This document shows positions 45,924 through 60,026 of a DNA stretch of 64,000 bases, piece by piece. Numbering within the stretch: position 1 is the stretch's first letter; every line of letters starts with the position of its first letter. The translations under genes and the position numbers were made by a program. The notes beneath the pieces were generated by a model, which searched no databases, was not told the origin of the DNA, and saw only the letters and a list, made by a program, of their open reading frames with translations. Origin of the DNA: Chloranthus sessilifolius (lineage: Eukaryota > Streptophyta > Magnoliopsida > Chloranthales > Chloranthaceae); contig CM037587.1 of assembly GCA_021018995.1 (NCBI GenBank), positions 58,936,104 to 59,000,103 of the forward strand, read 5' to 3'.

Positions 45924-48317
45924 ATGTTGGACATCAATCTGTTCAGAGAAGACAAAGGAAACGACCCAGAACGCATTCGAGAATCTCAGCGTCGCAGATT
46001 CTCCAACGTCGAACTCGTCGACGAAATCATCCGTCTTGATAAAGAATGGAGACAGCGTATGAATCTCCTACTTCTTCACTTTTTTTTTTTTTTTTTTTTG
46101 TTTAATTTCTTAAAATGAAATTTTCGCTTAATTTTTTTAGGTCAATTTGAGCTCGACAATCTAAGGAAAGATTTCAATAGGATTAACAAGGAAGTTGGTC
46201 GGCTTAAACTCGTAGGTTCTTTTGACTTCAGTATGGTAGGGTTGGTTGATTTATAGGGTTTTTGATTGAGCTATGAGTTTCCAATTTTTTTTTTTTTTGG
46301 AAGGCGGGAGATGATTGGACGGAGATGATAAAGAACACAGATGAGAACAAGCAGTTGAGTGGGAAGAAGGAAGCTGAAGTTCAGGAAGCGAGAGCTAAGT
46401 TGTATTCGAAGTTGGAGACGATTGGGAACCTCGTTCATGATTCTGTTCCTCTCAGTAATAATGAGGTAGCCGGGATTGTGTTCTTCGCTCGATTTTGGGC
46501 TTTTTGTTTTTAGTTTTATGTATTGAAATATTTGACTGGCTTTGATTTGATTTTTATTTGCTCTTGAGTTTTCATATTTTTTATTGGAGTTTATTGATCG
46601 ATTTATTAATTTGTTCTTTCTTTTTTGCAGGATAACAATGAGATAGTTGGATCTTGGGGAGAGAAACGAACGGAAGGGAAATTGAGAAATCATGTTGAAC
46701 TTGTTCAGCTTCTTGGGATTGCAGATCTAGTAAAAGGCATGTTATCTTGAGCTATTTTATTCATTTTAAAACTATTCCTAATTCCTAATTCCTAATTAGA
46801 AATTCTACGTAGAAATGTTCTTTTGACATATGAAGCTGGTTGTTTTTAGTTTTACCACTTTCTTTAAGCCATATTATAATCTTGCGATTTGTAAAACTTC
46901 CTTTCATAGATTGCCGGGACAGAAAGATCTGACCTATTTTTTACTATAACTTTGGCTAATGTAGCATTGGAATTAGCAAGTAACGAAGCGTAAGCAATCA
47001 TTACGTCACTGTCTCCGTCTGATATGCATCATGGAATGTAAGTAGTCTACCACAAATAAAAGAATTAAATTACAAAGGCAAAGAATCCCTGGTAATTAAA
47101 GATGATCTAGATGAATCCTTTTTTGAAGAAAGAGTTGGCCCCCCCTGGTTGGTCTCTTAGTTGACATGGCGAAAATAAGATGATAAAAAATTACAATGGT
47201 CAAGGATATCGAGAATAAGTACCTACAATATTCTTTGAAGCTTAATGAACCTTATTATGATTGTCCCAATCTAGAAATACTAGGATAAGAGTGCCAATCC
47301 GTGACATCAGGATTTGAAAAGCGCATCATGTGAAGTCTAAGTCCAATGAAGTTCTAACCTCTATTTCTTTAGGATCTCTAGCACTAGTTGATCCTGAGAA
47401 GACTAACCTAATGCCTCCTCCATCGTCTCTCATTACACTGCCTATGCTAGAGAGAAATGAGGGATCCAGGTTTTTCCCTTCAATGCTTTTCTTGAGAGAT
47501 TCTTCTAGTGATGAATTTCACTTACCAAGAATCTTTACCCTAGAATCAGTGTTGTTATCCATCATCATCCACTTCCTCAGTAAATATTTTTCCTTGTACT
47601 GAGAGTTGTAGGATTTAATGGAGTGAAGTTATAGTAAAATAAGAAGAAAAAACCTGATTAAGATCAAATGTCAATAGTCTAGAAGTATATATTATGGTTT
47701 TAAAATATAAAAATTCGACTCGACTCGGCAGCCATCTGAGTGGAGTCAACTCGGAAACTTGGTCAGACACGACTCGCTCCAACTCGGCTATATATATATA
47801 TATATATATATATATAAGAACATAAATATTTAAATGTTTAATAGATGCAAATTCATTATTGCCCATGCCCCATCCATCTAATAATTAGAATACAGGCCAA
47901 AAACAAAATGTGCACACTGCACAATGTGAGAAAAAAATCAGAAAAAGGGTGCTAAGACATGTGCATAGGGATGCAAGTTTGGTGTACCGAATCGAACCAA
48001 ACCGATTTTTTCAGTTTTCAGTTCGGTACACCACAAACCGAAACCGAACCGAAATATATCGGTTTTGGTACGCCGAATTCCTCCATCACATTAACCGTTC
48101 CCAACTCCTGTACCGAAACCGAATTTTTCGGTGTATGGTTCAGTTCGGTTTGGGTTCAACCGGTCACTCATATTGGTTAATTTTTGAGACCAGTTCGGTT
48201 CGGTTTGGGTTCAGCCGGTCACTCGTATTGGTGCATTTCAGTGACCGATTCAGTTCGGTTCGGAAAAGGGTTGGGGACTAAAATGTATAGTACTCTACTA
48301 GAGTTAGTGTACAGTTA

Positions 48318-48370
<53 letters not shown>

Positions 48371-51300
48371 GTATATATAGTGTATATACAGTTACTTAGT
48401 GGTAGTTAGTGTATATATAGTTAGTTAGTATATACTCTATAGATAGTTAGTGTATATATAGTTAGTGTATATTTAGTGTATATATAGTTAGTTAGTATAT
48501 ACTATATAGACTATATAGTTAGTGCATATATAGATAGTGTATATACAGTGTATATAGTTAGTGTATCTATAGTTAGTTAGTATATACTATATAGACTATA
48601 TATAGTATATAGTTAGTGGATATAGTTAGTGTATACTTAGTGTATATACAGTTAGTGTATACTATAGACTATATAGTTAGTGTATATATAGTGTATAGAG
48701 TTATTATATACCATATAGACTATATAGTTAGTGTATAAATGAAAATAATATATAGTTAGTGTATAGTACTATAGTTAGTGTATATAATATTGTATATAGT
48801 TAGTTTATATAATATTATATGTATAGTTAGTAGTTAGTGTATAAATATAGTTAATGTATAATGTATAATATAAAATTATAAATAATGTATACATTTACAT
48901 GGCCATTAAAATGTATAAATGTACCAAAGAGACAATTGCTATGGAAAATATAAAAATTTTATTAATAAAATGAAAATGTATACATATACATGGCCATTAA
49001 AAAAATTAAGAAATATTATAAAAAATAAAAAAATAGAAAAAATTATACAAAAAAGTGCAAAAAAAATAAAATAAAAATTTATAGATCCACTTCCTCATCT
49101 ATCTTTCCTAACATCTTCTATTTTATTTAAGCCAAGGTCTTATCTCGAGATTTGGCACTCGCCTCTCTCCTTTGAGATCCAATCCTTCAAACAACTAACC
49201 ATTCAATCGTGGATTCCTTCAAGCGACTTCGGAACGCCCCTAAAATTCTTTCACCTGAACTAAATGCCGATTCCGACGCAACTATAGAGACAGAAATTGT
49301 TAATAGATCCCGTTCCATAACGGAGAACACGAGATATTGAGAGGAGACGTTATTCCACCATTTTAAGACTTTAAATTTACTTTCGTTAAATTCATTCCTT
49401 TCAATCGGGCCATTTTCAAAATAATATTGGAGCTCATCACTAGTAGCCTTTTGTGTGATTAATTGCTCAACATTATATTTAGGCTCATATTTTTTCATTA
49501 TTGATGAAAAACTATATGTGCTAGCTTCTTCATTAGTATTATTTTTATTTAATTTAATTTTATAATAATTAAAAAGTTCAAAACATTTAGATTTATAGTT
49601 CATTAATGCTATTTCCGCTTTAGCTTCATCACCATTATTCTTCATCCTTAAGAGGAAGTTTAATACCGTTAGTTTATATCTCGGATCCATCACACTTGCT
49701 GAGGTCATAGTTAAAGGAATTTTCCTCCAATATTTATTGTATTTTTTTTGCATTTTAAAAATGGAGGGATGTCCCCTACCGGAATGCAATTGGCCTAAGA
49801 TTTTCACATTTTGAATGACCCATAAGTTGGAAGTTGTATATAAAGTGCCGGAAAAAAGACTTGTAGAATTTTTAAAACAATCGATTTATTTATTTATTTT
49901 TTATTTTTTTTTATCATTAATGGATCATTCCAAGTACTAAGAGGGTCTTTTGCCCAAATCGGTTAGAGTAGAGTTTACTGGTTCTTGCATTGGGATGAGT
50001 CCCTCCAACATATTAAAGGTGAAATTCCATCGTGTCGGGCAATCCAAAATTAACTTCTTTGGTGTTAAATTCGCATCGATAAATAATTATTGAAAATCTT
50101 GTAATTTAGTGGGTGACCATTTGATTAATTTCACAAAATCCCTAATTTTATCTACAATTGGACTAAAATACACAAGTTCATTGGGCACTATTAGGTTCAA
50201 AACATGTGCACTACATCGCACGTGAAAAATTTCTTATAAAATAGGTATAGTTACTAACTTATGGTGGCCGGTTAGAACATTAGCCGTGGTTAAATTATTG
50301 GTTGCATTATTTAAAGTTATTGAAATTTTTTTATCTTTTATCTCAAATTTTTGTCTTATAAAATAGGTATAGTTACTAACTTATGGTAGCCGGTTAGAAC
50401 ATTAACCGTGGTTAAATTATTGGTTGCATTATTTAAAGTTATTAAAATTTTTTTATCTTTTATCTCAAATTTTTGTATTGTATTAATTAGAGTCACGACT
50501 AAGTTAACGCTTGTGTGAGGCGCTCGAATAGGACAAAAAATAATAATCCTTTTATTTAATGACCAATTAAGGTCAATGAAATGAGTGGCGACACATATAC
50601 ATGGTTTCCCTGTTATGGATGTCCATACATCCGAAGTAACACATGCCATCGGGTATTATTTTTAAACATTTGAATTAGGGAAGCTTGTTTTTCATTAAAT
50701 TTTTTTGCAATATCACTACTAAGTGCAGTTCTATTAATAGGACAAAATTGAGGCACAAAGGCGTTTTGAATCCAATCGACGAACCAATAGTTGTCAATCC
50801 AAACGAATGACACGTCTTTCACTACAAAAAATTTAATCATTTCTAATCTAGCCCTAATCGGGTCATAGGTCCAAGGGGTAAGTGAACCATGCTTGTTTTG
50901 AATTAATTTTCCTTTTTCTATTACTAACTTATTTTTGGGCGGTTTGAGACATCGACTGCAATGTCCTCGTAAGCCGGTAGTACTGACTTTCTTCGAATAA
51001 CAAGCGAACCAATCATGACAATCAAAGTATTTGAGTTTTCTCTACACCATCTATCATCATGGGTTCCCCATAATGCTCCCATATTGCGGCTCTTTTTTAT
51101 TTTTGCTCTCTGGTGGCAACATACTATAATTTGTGAAGGCTTGTTGCGAATATTGAACTTGATCATCAATTGGTGGCGGTAGTGCCGATTGTGAGGCTTC
51201 AATGTCCCCAACTGTATTACCACCGTCATCACTCAATTGATGATCAACCGGATACTCCATTGATGGCATTTGGATTAACAAAAAAAATGAAATTGTAAGT

Positions 51301-53355
51301 AGAAAACTATTAATATATAAAAAAGTGTTACTAGTATTAAAGAGTCTTGGAGGGTGGAAATTGTAGCTTGGAGCCTTGAATGAGAGCTTTGATGGAGAGC
51401 TTTAGTGGAGAGCTTGGAGCCTTGAATGAGAGCTTTGATGGACAGCTTGGAGTGGTTGAAATGTTAATGGAGAGCTTCGCTTTAAACTAAATAGGATAAT
51501 TAATTAAAGAGAAGTAGAGATTAGGTGAAATAAAAAAAATGATAAAAGTGTAATAGAGTGCTCCGTTGATTGCACCAAGGTGCATCTAGAACGTTAAACG
51601 CTAGCCAAGCCCAACATCTAGTTAGACTGCAACCGGCTAATTAATTGCTTAAGCTTGGATTGGGTCGATTTGGGGTGGATTGGGTTAGTTTGGTCTAGTA
51701 CCGGTTCAATCCGGTTGGTGTATCACCAGTTCAGCTCTGTTCGGTTTGGTTCAATTCGGGTTGGGTACCACTGGTTTGGGTTGGTTTGGGCTGGTTCGGG
51801 TCCGGTTAAGGCCCATTTAGGCCTCGGTTTATTCAATCTTCCCTGTTGGTTTTCAGTTTCGAGGCACCCAAACCGAAAATGAACCGATTTCAATTCTGTT
51901 CGGCTCGGTTTGGTTTCAGTCGGTTTTCAGAGCAGTTTGGTCTGGTTCGGGACCCTTGGTTTCAGTGTTCGGCTCAAAGCATGCATCCCTACATGTCCAC
52001 AATGTGAGTTCTAAAAAGGAACACCATCCGAGCCTTAGATTTGAAGGCCATGTACAGTGGCACATGTTCAAAAAGAAACACGTCATTGTTGTTGGGATCT
52101 ATCCCACTTGGAGCACCATCTAAGCCATACGATTGAAGACCATTTGACTGATTTGATCAGATGATACAAATCATGTTTTGTGCCAATCTTTGGCGTCAAA
52201 GATCTTTACATCATGGTCAAATCATATTCTTCTTCTTCTTTCTTCGAGATTTTAGGGTTAAAGAGGCGGATGTTGTAGGAGAAAGGAGTTTTTGTCGAGA
52301 GAACTCTTGATGAATATGAGTGAAAAGAAAATTACAAGTCTACCCTTGTAAGTTAAATAAACCCTCCGCTAGTCCTCCTTTTAGTGCCACTGAAGTCCAC
52401 TCGCGTCTGAGCCTATTCGATCCCTTGAAGGAGTTGACTCAGAACTTGGTCGAGCCGAGTTGACTCGCCCGAGTTTCGAGTCGACTTGTTGAGTTTTTTA
52501 ATATACACTGGTATAAACAAAGAAGTTTCGTAGCCAAAAGAGCTAATATATTCACTCACCAAAATACAAAACAGAATATACGCTACAGGTTGTAGACTTT
52601 GTTTTCTCGTTAGACTCCAACGTTTTCCAGTAGAAATAATTGAGAATTTTAATCTGCCTATAGGAACTTTCCAAATTAAATAGTGCTTCTAAACTACTTC
52701 AGAAAATGCAACTCTACCAACAATGAGGACCAAATTGGATGGTCCAATAAGGCATGACTAGTTTTGTTGTACATTATTGTACTAGGTGGCCAAATTGACA
52801 ATTTCTCTTAATTATATTAGAGGGTATGCCCTCTGTTTTGTTGTGCAGTATATTCTCTTGATTTACTAATGCAAACAGTTGTATAATTAGCAAAAAGAAA
52901 AAGATGAACTAAGAAGTTGTAACTAGTCTTCATTTTCTATGAATTTGAAATTAAAAAAATGAAATTTCAAAATGTAACATTTGGATGAAAAACATTTTTT
53001 TACGGGCAAATCTGCACAACAAGAAAATACTGTGCAGCTTTGCTTTTCCATGGAAAATTTCATCTTCCTTCGTTTGTTTCCCCAAAATTTAGAGAAAGCC
53101 TGAAATGAGGTCACACAATTTCCAAGGAATCAGGGAAAGGTGCATTCCTCCGACTTGTTGGTTTTCAGTTTTCAAAGAAACACGGTCACACTCACTCCCT
53201 CTTTGTCCCTCTTTCCCTCTTATGCTTTCTCCCTCTCTTGTATCCCTCTCTTACTCTCTTCATATCTGTATTTCTCACTCTCTCTCCTTCTCTCCTTGTC
53301 TTTTATTTCCCACTCTCTCCCGTATCCCTCTCACCCTCTCTCATCTCTCTGCTGT

Positions 53356-53391
<36 letters not shown>

Positions 53392-54276
53392 TAGGATTTT
53401 GGCCTATAATGGTGAGAAGATGAATAGTTCCATTGGTATTGAAACCGGTGCCTGTGATAACTGGAACAAAAACCTTACGATGATGCCTTTTGTAAGGTTA
53501 GAGAGCAACAACCAAAAGCACTTTTTGAATCGGGAGATGGTGATGAGCTTCTAAGACCTTGTTCTGGGGGTTTCTTCACCTTCCCCCCTTGGTGTTGAAA
53601 GCTATAGGCATGTAACCTGATGAGACACCTAGCCCTCAATACTTTTAATTAATGTTTAGTAGATGAAAACTTACTAAAATTTCCTATTTCACAGTAGAAA
53701 AAGACGACGAAATAGCCCCGATTTAGTGTATTAATCTCAGTTATCTTAACGGAAGCATTATTAACGCCGACTATCAGATTCTGATTTGCAGCACCAACAA
53801 TTAACTGAACAGTAGTAGCATAAATTCTATAGGATGTTATGGTACCTCTGATTGTAGCATAAATATTTGGCATTATTTATTGTAAGAAAATTCTGGATAG
53901 CAGTAGAGGTTAAGCAATCTTGTATGTATAGGAGCAGAAAGGGCAGAAACACCACACATAACAGATTCAGCAATCTTATATGTCGAGAGGAGATCAACAG
54001 CAGTTCAGCATTGAGATTGGTCTTAAAAAGACTTGGAATCTATGGCACTTAGTAGACGTTCAGAAACCACGAAAACAACTAAATTAGTAATCACAGATTA
54101 TTCCAGCTGTGATTTCTGGAGGATCAGAACCCTCAAATGTCAAACAAACAATGACTCAAAATCTTGGCAGAGGTTTAGAATCAGAATCCTCGAATACTTC
54201 AGGTTAATTTCTCAAAAGTATAAAGAAATTATCTTTACTACAATAATAATCCACGTTAATTCTTTTTCTCCAGCAG

Positions 54277-54342
<66 letters not shown>

Positions 54343-57300
54343 AGGAAAAAATCCTAAACTAATTCCAGTTCCTTTTACGTGGACTCTAAATTTCCTAAAG
54401 TAAATAAAGAAATTACCTCTCTTAATATTACTCTCCCATATTTTAGGCTTCTAAAATATAAAATATAAAATTACTTGAGTTCTAAGCAATATGTATAGAA
54501 AGGAAATAAAGTTTACTGCTCCTATTTTGTAGCTCCTAAAAAATCTGCGAGAGATTTAAAAAAAATTGGACTTATGGTTCTCGGGAATTCCCAAATTAGA
54601 TTATGGTTCTCGAAAGTGGAATTCTCGAGAATCCTTTCCCATTTGATCACTTACGTAATCACATGGCCTTTTATATTGGCTAGTCTATTGGCCCTCCTGG
54701 CCAGCTTCTTTAAGGCCCATTGGACCTTTATTTAAAATTTCTTTTATTTATTGTTGTGGCCCCTTGAATTCTGAAACTATGAAGCCATCCCAGACCCTTT
54801 TGACCTCTATTTTGATGCCAATAACAGCCCGGAACCTGCCGCCTTTTGCTCTGCATCATGTTCTCTGGGTTGGAGAAGACTCGACTCCAGCAAATTGTCA
54901 TTCACATGCACCTCGAATGAGACTTTGCACCATGTCTTCTAATTCTTCTTCATCATCTTCTCTTCTTAAGGGCATGTTCGTTTCATCGCAATATTGAGCC
55001 CGCAAAATCCATTTTTCATGCGGTTTTTTGCTGACTGGATTATCTGCAATATAGACATTGCAGGTAATAGATTGGTGTAAAATCCTTGTTCTTTTCACCG
55101 TAAAATGTGCATGTACATCCCAGTTTTTAGCATTAACCGAAAAGAACGAAACCTGTAAATGTTTTTGAAAAATTTAGATTAATGGTCTGATCTAGGAATT
55201 GCAGATCAAGAACTGCTGTCGATCGGTGCAAAAACAGTAATCTTCACCCGATCAGTAAGCCTTAGGGATTGCAGATCAAGAAGCGAAGCAATGGCCGAGT
55301 AACCCTTCGATTTCAAGAGATCCAAGAACCTACGAGAGAATTGATGCCCAAAGCAGGGGAATCGATGAAATCGAGATCGGTGCAGCAGGGATCAAAGCTA
55401 GGACTTTCAGCTGGAGAAGTGATGGGCGAGATTTGGAATGAAGGATCAAGGAACCGCTCCATCCCTTTAATAATCATAGACCTGTTGTCATAGATTGCAG
55501 ATTCGTTGATCTTGATGTTGTTGATCGAGCTTTGTCTGCCAAAAAATTGGTGATGATCAATGAATGGTCGGGAAATGCATGGGGATTCTTATTCCGAATG
55601 GGATTTAGGGTTTCTGGAGAAGTGCAGGGGGAGATGGAGGAGAGAGAGTATCTCCATTAATGGATCTTTTGGAGGTAAAGTTATGGGTTTTGGAGGAGGA
55701 GAGAGTGTTTCCATGTAAGCGACTATTCCAATGAAGACGATGAGGCGCTGGTTAGAGTCCCTTTATTTGTTGCAGGAAAAGGAAGACGAGTTGTAATAAA
55801 ACTAGCCATTTTTATGGCGTTGGAAATAATGCATGTAATAAAAGAGCGTTACGAGGCAAGTAGCTTGTAAGTTGAAAATATTACCTGCAAAGCAAACAAT
55901 GAATTACACAGAGTGAATGTGCCGAAATGAACGACTTACCTTCGTAAAAATACGACCATTGCCCCTAAAAAGGCCACGTTACATGTAAAATCCAGTGAAT
56001 GCCGCGAAACGAACCATGCCTTTTCTTTAAGCTTCTTTTTTTATTCCTTCTCGTTCTTGGGCTTTTCTCAAAGACTTCATAGTTCTGGTGTTGAGAAGTC
56101 CCATGGCGGAGAAAAATCTGATTCTATCGAAATTTCTTTCACAATCTGTGCACGTCCATTAATGTAGCTTTGAACCGTTCCTTTCACCTCGTATGAGCCG
56201 TCATCCAATCATTGATGGTTGACAACTACTTGATCTGAAGCGTTTTTATTGTTAGGATTTTCACCAGACAGTTGGATATGGTCTAGATGGTCATCTGATA
56301 TGTTTTCATCATCAAGAACATCACATGACCATTGATCTTCATTTTGATGAAGATTGGGGGCATTCTCACTGTTAAAATTATCATCAGTCTCTTGATCATT
56401 GATCAAAACTTGATCTACCACTCGCTCCTTGTTGAGATTTCCCTTACACCCTTGATCAATGGTTAGAAATTGACCTCGTACATCTATGGTGTGACGACCC
56501 AGACCCATATGATACAATATTGTCTAGTTCTGGGATTAGGTCCCCGCCCCAGTTTTGTTTCTAGCATGGGCTTAAGTCCCCACCCAAAACGCGTCATGAC
56601 ATGTAGCATCTGCAATCACATATAGCCCAGGGTTAGGACTTTTCCCTATCTGATGTGGGACTATCATAATCCCCCCTCGTTATAAAAGAGCCGTCCTCTA
56701 GCATGGTTAAAGGCTTAAATGGACAAGAATGGGCTGATAGGCCCAACCACAATTTGTTGGGTTTGAGTATCGGTTTTAGGGCCAACAGGTCGGGTTAGGT
56801 TTGAAATCTAGGCTCAATTAATAAATTGGCTGGGCATGGACTTAAATTTTAACAATTTGTGATTTATTTGACTTGAGATTTCCAGGCCCGACTAGGATGT
56901 TAATGGGCCTGGCAGACCTGAGCCCAGATTTGGGTTGGACTGTAAATGACTCATTTTTTTTAGTTTAGCCCAATTCTGAGCCCGTTTACTTCAATCCTCT
57001 GGACATGGGTTAGGCTTAATGTAAAATGTTAAGGAATTGATAACAGAGTCCAACAATTACATTTAATCTGGACCCAGCTATGGAGGATCCAACCTATTGT
57101 CATCGTTAGGCCTGATCCATAGAAGTACAAAATGGGCTAATTCTGAGCCTTTTCTCTAGTCGTAAATAAAAGATGACCCTGTCATGAAATAAATTGGGCC
57201 TGTTTAAAGCCTAACGTTGCCCACTTGGCCTGCTATGCTATGGGCAGTTTTGGGCTATATGTTTGTCCCACCATAGGTTCGGCTAGGCATGAAATGCAAA

Positions 57301-59961
57301 CACAGATAAGTTGCAGGGGGTGTTAAACCATTTTCTTTAAGGTCAGATTCAAGCCTGCTAGGGCGGACCCTATTTAGAATAAGCCCTTTGGGCCTGAGTT
57401 TGATTTGCAAACTTGATTAAAAAATTGTCCGAGTCCACCCTATCAGTGGTGGTTTTGTACTAGATGTTTGGCTCACCATGGGCCATGTGCAACATTAAAT
57501 TCAGGACCAATTAATAAAAGACTATGTTGCATTGTTAAATCATTTCTCAATAAAGCATAATAGGCCCAGCTTGTTGGTCCCAAGCTTGACCTCTGGCCCA
57601 AACCCATATTTGGCTTTTAGGACCTAAAAAAGTCCCATTTGCACCTCTAATTTCCAGTCCACTTCAAATTGATCTTGATTTTCATGGCTCGATCATTTAT
57701 GTACCAAGCAAATAGTAAAATATTTGTGATTTTCCAAAATTATGGTTTTAAAAACTTTAGACCTTCTAAAGTTATGATTTATACCCACGTATTCTTGGAA
57801 TATCTACCTCAAAAATGGCTTTCATTGAAGGTGGAAGGGTGGAATGGGGTGCCAGTTTGGACCGTTAACACTAGAATTGCTCTTAAAGATGAAGAGGTGG
57901 AAGAGTTTCTTATTCTCATGTCCCTACTCCAGTCTATGGTTTCTAATGCTGCCAACAGGGACTGTAGAATCTTGGGAAAAACTAAGAATGGCGTCTTCTC
58001 GGTTAGCTCTTTATATGATGTCCTCCACGGAGAGGGGAGGAGGGTGCGCCAGCAGAGTATAGGTGGATTGTGGAGAATCAAGATACTGCCAAAGATTACA
58101 TTCTTTTCTTGGACTGTGGACCGGGGGAAGATTTTGACGAGGGATCAGCTGATTAGTAGAGGAATCTAGATCAGGAACAAGTGCTTGCTCTGTATGATGG
58201 GCTTGGAGTCTGTTCATCACATCCTCCTGCACTGTCCGTTTACCTTCTCTATCTGGAATATGGTTTTTTCCATCTTTGGGTTTCAATGGGTGCTTCCCAA
58301 TTTGCCTTGGCAGCTTCTGGTAATGTGGGAGGTTGTGTCGATGCAAGGGCAGAAAGGAGAGTTCTGGACGATCACAGTCTATGCCGTTATGTCGGCTTGT
58401 GTGGTTAGAGAGAAACAGTAGGATTTTCAGGAAGAAGGGAAAACCATATAAATTTGTTTTCAAAAACATCAGGGACTTCATCATCAATTGGGGTGCCTCA
58501 GTTTTTGAGGATGCTCCTGATGGGAAGCTGCAATTCCTCACAGATTGGGACTCTTTCCTCCCGTAGTTCTTACTGGTTTGCTTGGCCATCTGGGTGATAG
58601 GGTGTCTGTCTCTCTCTGCACCGATGCCGGGGTGAGATGTTTGTTAGCTTTTCGGGTCTTTTTCTTCTCTTTTGTGTTCTCTTTTTTTTTTTTTCTATTT
58701 TTAATATATTGGCATGTTACCGTTTCAAAAAAACAAAGTTATGATTTATAAAAAATTGAATATCACAACTTTGAGGAGATGACATCCAATGTGGAAAAGA
58801 CTTACTAAGTATAGCATGAAATCTCCTAGAGTATCGATGAACAAACCTTTTATATCCTTCGATCTCATTTCACCAATTATCAGTTCATGATGATGATGCT
58901 CTGCATCATTGATGAATTCCTCTCTACATGCATTGTGAACTTAAAAAAAAATTCATCCTAGCAATAATCTAACACAACAAAATTACCACATCCTAGAAAT
59001 TTCTTTCCTTTCCTTACCTTACCTTGCATATACCTCATAGGAGAACGAAGAATAGTTCATAATCTCGGACAATACTGCGAGTATTGGACAATGTCTTGGT
59101 ATTAGAGCCACCTGTGATATATGTTTCATCTCATGTATACCACATATACTCTATAGTAATGTATCACCTGATGCCCGTGACGGGATGCGATATGTCTTAG
59201 TATTGGCATACACCTATATCAAGACTGATGATGAGATTTTGACCTTTGGAACAAGGAGAATAATCCTAGAATACAACTCATAGCAACAAATGGATTCCCA
59301 TTCCAACCGTCAACAAGTGTTGCCAAATTTTAGACAGACCACTCACATGCAAAAAAGATGAAAGCTAGCACCATTGATGTCAAATGGCTTAAGCGACGCT
59401 AAGCGATTTGGCTCCATTTCGCTTAATCGCTTAAGCCATGGCATATTTTTTATTTAAAAAAAATAAAAAAAAATAAAAAATTAAAGTTCCTTGATCTTTC
59501 CCTTTGAGGCCTTGTAACCATGGGTCAAAATACTGGGTATCGGATACGTATCGTCCGAGCTCAAAACCGATACGTATCGGACGATACGTATCGGAATAGT
59601 AAAATACCGGACGATACATTGAATGTATCGTCCGGGTATATGCATACAAAATGGCGATACGGTACATTGAATGTACCGTATCGTCCCAGTCCAAAACCGA
59701 TACGTATCGTCCGATACGTATCGGTATCGGACGAAATTTTGACTCATGCTTGTAACACACTAATACTAATATTACTAAGTTTACAACAATTTAATTCACT
59801 AAAAAAAAGATTACAAAGCATAAAATAAAATAAAAAACTAGATAGGAAAGATGGAAGGAGATTGAGAGTAAATAATAGAGATTAGAGAGGAAGTTTAAAC
59901 CAAAATAGTTGTGTGAGGAGTAGAGGACCCAACCCACCCTTTTATAGAGGCAATGGGACCT

Positions 59962-60026
<65 letters not shown>

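Larger units (their letters stand above)
47966..51991 (-). mobile_element. hAT transposon with degenerate transposase
   Basis: The 4026-bp element has 10-bp inverted ends TAGGGATGCA. The 8-bp flanks CATGTGCA (47958-47965) and CATGTCCA (51992-51999) differ at one base, which fits a hAT target duplication. Both subterminal regions (about 47990-48270 and 51655-51965) are filled with TTCGGTTTGG/ACCGAACCGA words, the kind of subterminal repeats hAT transposases bind. A decayed minus-strand transposase lies inside. Confidence 0.88.
47694..52505. mobile_element. Candidate outer inverted-repeat element with CGAGTCGACTCG-type ends
   Basis: 47709-47790 (TTCGACTCGACTCGG.., GAGTCAACTCGG) and 52430-52500 (GAGTTGACTC.., CGAGTTTCGAGTCGACTTG) are inverted copies of each other, each next to an A/T-rich tip. 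They bracket the hAT element at 47966-51991, which would be a later insertion. Exact termini and TSD were not resolved. Confidence 0.5.

Noticed and set aside
46730..46736. GTAAAAG as an alternative GT donor for SerRS exon 4
   Set aside because: Splicing there to the acceptor at 63600 gives a stop four codons into exon 5 and removes the conserved Lys-Gly before ADVAGGRG.
47330..47602. 90-codon frame in SerRS intron 4
   Set aside because: No recognisable motif on either strand and no splice signals tying it to the host gene.
51655..51882. Open frame in the hAT subterminal region
   Set aside because: It is a translation of TTCGGTTTGG-type repeats (Trp/Gly/Leu/Val repetition) with no protein family features.
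53105..53554. 149-codon frame rich in Ser and Leu
   Set aside because: It is produced by CT-rich low complexity ending in (CT)n, with no domain or supporting context.
58011..58589. 192-codon minus-strand frame over the LINE
   Set aside because: It is antisense to the recognised zf-RVT coding region and has no family resemblance.
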